This document shows, piece after piece, positions 40,284-42,941 of a stretch of DNA of 42,941 nt. Every line of letters starts with the position of its first letter. Position 1 is the stretch's first letter. The position numbers and the translations under genes were made by a program. The notes beneath the pieces are model-generated. The model had not been told where the DNA came from, made no database searches, and saw nothing but the letters and a program-made list of their open reading frames with translations. The stretch is from Paulinella micropora (taxonomy: Eukaryota; Cercozoa; Imbricatea; Euglyphida), in NCBI GenBank assembly GCA_009731375.1, contig BJOX01000173.1, positions 565,702 to 608,642 of the forward strand. The letters run 5' to 3'.

Positions 40284-40761
40284 NNNNNNNNNNNNNNNNN
40301 NNNNNNNNNNNNNNNNNNNNNNNNNNNNNNNNNNNNNNNNNNNNNNNNNNNNNNNNNNNNNNNNNNNNNNNNNNNNNNNNNNNNNNNNNNNNNNNNNNNN
40401 NNNNNNNNNNNNNNNNNNNNNNNNNNNNNNNNNNNNNNNNNNNNNNNNNNNNNNNNNNNNNNNNNNNNNNNNNNNNNNNNNNNNNNNNNNNNNNNNNNNN
40501 NNNNNNNNNNNNNNNNNNNNNNNNNNNNNNNNNNNNNNNNNNNNNNNNNNNNNNNNNNNNNNNNNNNNNNNNNNNNNNNNNNNNNNNNNNNNNNNNNNNN
40601 NNNNNNNNNNNNNNNNNNNNNNNNNNNNNNNNNNNNNNNNNNNNNNNNNNNNNNNNNNNNNNNNNNNNNNNNNNNNNNNNNNNNNNNNNNNNNNNNNNNN
40701 NNNNNNNNNNNNNNNNNNNNNNNNNNNNNNNNNNNNNNNNNNNNNNNNNNNNNNNNNNNNN
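40284..40761. other. Assembly gap, 478 N
   Basis: Between repeat Q and composite element R copy 3, both repeats. Confidence 0.99.
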
Positions 40762-42024
40762 GGGGTGGGGGGCCCCCCCCCCCCCCCCCCACCCCCTCGG
40801 GCTGGGGTTCCCGGTGGGAGAGCCCCCCGGACCCACCCTTCCCCGTCGACAGGGTACGTTCAATTGCCGGAGATACCAGCAGAACGCAAGTGTAAGCTCT
40901 GGTGGCACAAAAACCTAAAATCTCTTGTGTTTGTGCCACCCGCCACCAAAACTATTTTATCTCCGAAGAGAGCGCACCGAGAGGTGTCGGGTACACCAAA
41001 CATCAGCCTCAAACTCCCTCTGGTGTGCGTCAACGGCGCCTGGTGGCGCAAAAACCTCAATTTCCGGTGCGTAGGCCACCCGGCGCCACAATTTTATATT
41101 TTCGAAGAGAGCTCATCAAGAAGTATCGGATACACCAAATATCAGCCGCTAACTTCCTCTAGTGCGCTAACGGCGCCTGGTGGCACAAGACCTTAATTTT
41201 CTGGTGTGTGGGTGCCACCCGCGACCAAAACGGGTACGTACAATCGCAGGGCTGGGGTTCCCGGGGGGAGGGCCCCCCGGACTCCCCCTTTCCCATCGAC
41301 AGGGTACGTTCAATGGCCGGAGGGCGGCTGGTGGCACAAAGACCTTAATTTTCTGGTGTGTGGGTGCCACCCGCGACCAAAACGGGTACGTACAATCGCC
41401 GGGCTTGTGTTGCCGGGGGGGCCCCCCGGACCCCCTCTACCCCGTCGACAGGGTACGTTCAATTGCCGGAGGCGCCGGCAAGTACTACCAAAAAACAAGG
41501 AAATTTGGCATTCAGGACACTCCCCTAACGCAAATATTTCCTTGAATTCCAAAAAATTATACCAGCATCAAGATCGAGTCTGGGGCTAAACACCCTGCCA
41601 ATATGAGCTCCCAACTCCTCCTGCTTTACACAAACCATGATTTATTCCGACGAGGGTGCAAAAAAAAGGCTTGAAAAAACAAGAAATTTTCGCATTGAGG
41701 ACACTCCCCTAACGCAAATATTTGCGTGAATTCCAAAGAAATTATACCAGCATCAACATCGAGTCTGGGGCTAGCCACCCTGTCAATATGAGCTCCCAAC
41801 TCCTCCTGGTTCACACAAACCATGATTTATTCCGATTGGGGTGCGAAAAAAAACAAGGAATTTTGGCATTCAGGACTCTCCCCTAACGCAAATATTTGCG
41901 TGAATAAAAAAAAAAATCATATCAGCATCAAGATCGAGTCTGGGGCTAGCCACCCTGCAAATATGAGCTCCCAACTCCTCGTTCCGACAAACCATGATTT
42001 ATTCCGACAGGGGTGCCGAAATGC
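40762..42024 (+). mobile_element. Composite repeat element R, copy 3 (both ends lost in gaps)
   Basis: Starts in a C-run at the gap and contains the same A units (40800-41460) and three B units (41490-42010). The first B unit has its palindrome broken (ACGCAAATATTTCCTT). The right end meets a 10-N gap. Confidence 0.75.
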
Positions 42025-42034
42025 NNNNNNNNNN

Positions 42035-42165
42035 CCAGTCCTCCATTCCATAAGGAAAGTCTCCACACCAATCGGTGGAATAAAGGAAGTGACGGCATAG
42101 AACATTACTCTAGGAGCTTTATACCAATCAGCCCATGGAAAGGACCGATGGCCTATGTACTCCCT
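42035..42165 (-). repeat. Dispersed repeat 'P', copy 2 (inverted)
   Basis: Reverse complement of about 324-450, between a 10-N gap and a (AAT)n array. Confidence 0.8.
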
Positions 42166-42166
42166 A

Positions 42167-42225
<59 letters not shown>

Positions 42226-42270
42226 TAATTATAATAGTAGTAGTAGTAGTAGTAGTAGTAATAATAATAA

Positions 42271-42303
<33 letters not shown>

Positions 42304-42412
42304 CAGTAGAAGAAGAAGAAGTAGTAGTAGTAGTAGTAGTATTAGTATTAGTAGTAGTAGTAAGAGTAGTAGTAAGAGTAGTAGTAAGAGTAGTAGTAAG
42401 AGTAGTAGCAGT

Positions 42413-42476
<64 letters not shown>

Positions 42477-42477
42477 C

Positions 42478-42530
<53 letters not shown>

Positions 42531-42532
42531 AT

Positions 42533-42593
<61 letters not shown>

Positions 42594-42614
42594 GTAATAG
42601 TAATAGTAATAGTA

Positions 42615-42663
<49 letters not shown>

Positions 42664-42750
42664 TAATAATAATAATAATAGGCTTCCTCAGACTATAGCA
42701 TCAGATCCAGATCCTGGACATGTGCCTCCATTAATAATAATAATAATAAT
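42166..42750. repeat. Mixed triplet array AAT, AGT, AGC
   Basis: About 510 bases of triplets (42166-42681) changing in blocks: AAT, AGT, AAT, AGT, AGA, AGT, AAGAGTAGT, AGC, AGT, AAT. A 55-base unique piece follows (42682-42735), then AAT to the gap. Ser, Asn or Val homopolymer frames are artefacts. Confidence 0.93.
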
Positions 42751-42760
42751 NNNNNNNNNN

Positions 42761-42816
42761 ACTGGCGACAGGTCCCAGATGGTAGACCTTAACCACTGGG
42801 CTATCGCGGTGCCACA
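42761..42816 (-). mobile_element. SINE copy 8, head only
   Basis: Minus strand GTGGCACCGCGATAGCCCAG to the B-box region (GCCAGT), then a gap. Matches the head of copy 7 closely. Confidence 0.75.
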
Positions 42817-42819
42817 ATA

Positions 42820-42865
<46 letters not shown>

Positions 42866-42941
42866 GTGCTTCTCTGTCAATGGCTGATGCATTTCTGCAC
42901 ATGCGCCTCCATCGTCTCACCCGTGAGGGGAGTACGAAGAA
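42817..42941 (-). mobile_element. SINE copy 9, 3' part with tail, runs off the window
   Basis: (AAT)n (42817-42865) is the tail on the minus strand. AGTGCTTCTCTGTCAATGGC onwards is the conserved 3' body. Confidence 0.8.

Noticed and set aside
38340-42020. CRISPR-like regular repeats
   Set aside because: The repeated units are long (about 120-175 bases) and nearly continuous, without short unique spacers or cas genes, and the genome is eukaryotic. They are nested units of a dispersed element.

Overview
The window is nuclear DNA from a eukaryote. It has spliced genes with GT-AG introns, a candidate AATAAA signal, tRNA-derived SINEs, a Ty3/gypsy-type LTR retroelement and very dense microsatellites. 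I cannot name the organism. Long multidomain ankyrin/kinase genes, GC-rich coding exons and this repeat load would suit an alga or other protist, but that is inference. Ten or more bases of N occur at 314-323, 3196-3926, 13900-14580, 23719-23728, 38920-38948, 39442-39451, 40284-40761, 42025-42034 and 42751-42760.

Layout. (1) 1-4500 is mostly SINE copies with (ATT)n tails and other dispersed repeats, lying in introns of a minus-strand gene. (2) 1498-10875, minus strand, is a RING/TRAF-like zinc finger, ankyrin and protein kinase gene. Its kinase domain is spread over at least seven exons and its reading frame is interrupted several times; it runs off the left edge. Further minus-strand exons at 11.1-13.8 kb belong to it or to an upstream gene. 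(3) 14581-20286, minus strand, is the 5' half of a Ty3/gypsy element: LTR, primer site, gag, and protease to start of RT. At 20.3-23.4 kb, on the plus strand, lies the 3' half of a related copy: integrase, polypurine tract and LTR. The two halves meet head to head. (4) 23930-36948, minus strand, is a 24-exon gene whose exons join in phase into 1296 residues with no internal stop. Its visible N-terminal part is an IBR-like finger, a RING-H2 and a tandem-cysteine domain matching the RING-Cys-Relay ligase MYCBP2. It continues into four SUN/discoidin-like modules, like the one in HECTD1, and ends there. Its 5' end lies beyond the right edge. (5) 36949-42941 is repeats only: SINEs on the minus strand and three copies of a 1.15-1.3 kb composite element with short inverted ends.

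The most notable points are a ligase with the full relay machinery but an unfamiliar C-terminal extension, and introns made almost wholly of CATA, GATA or GT repeats in which the repeat unit itself supplies the splice sites. Partial copies of two exons are stranded in these arrays, so the arrays may be remodelling the gene.
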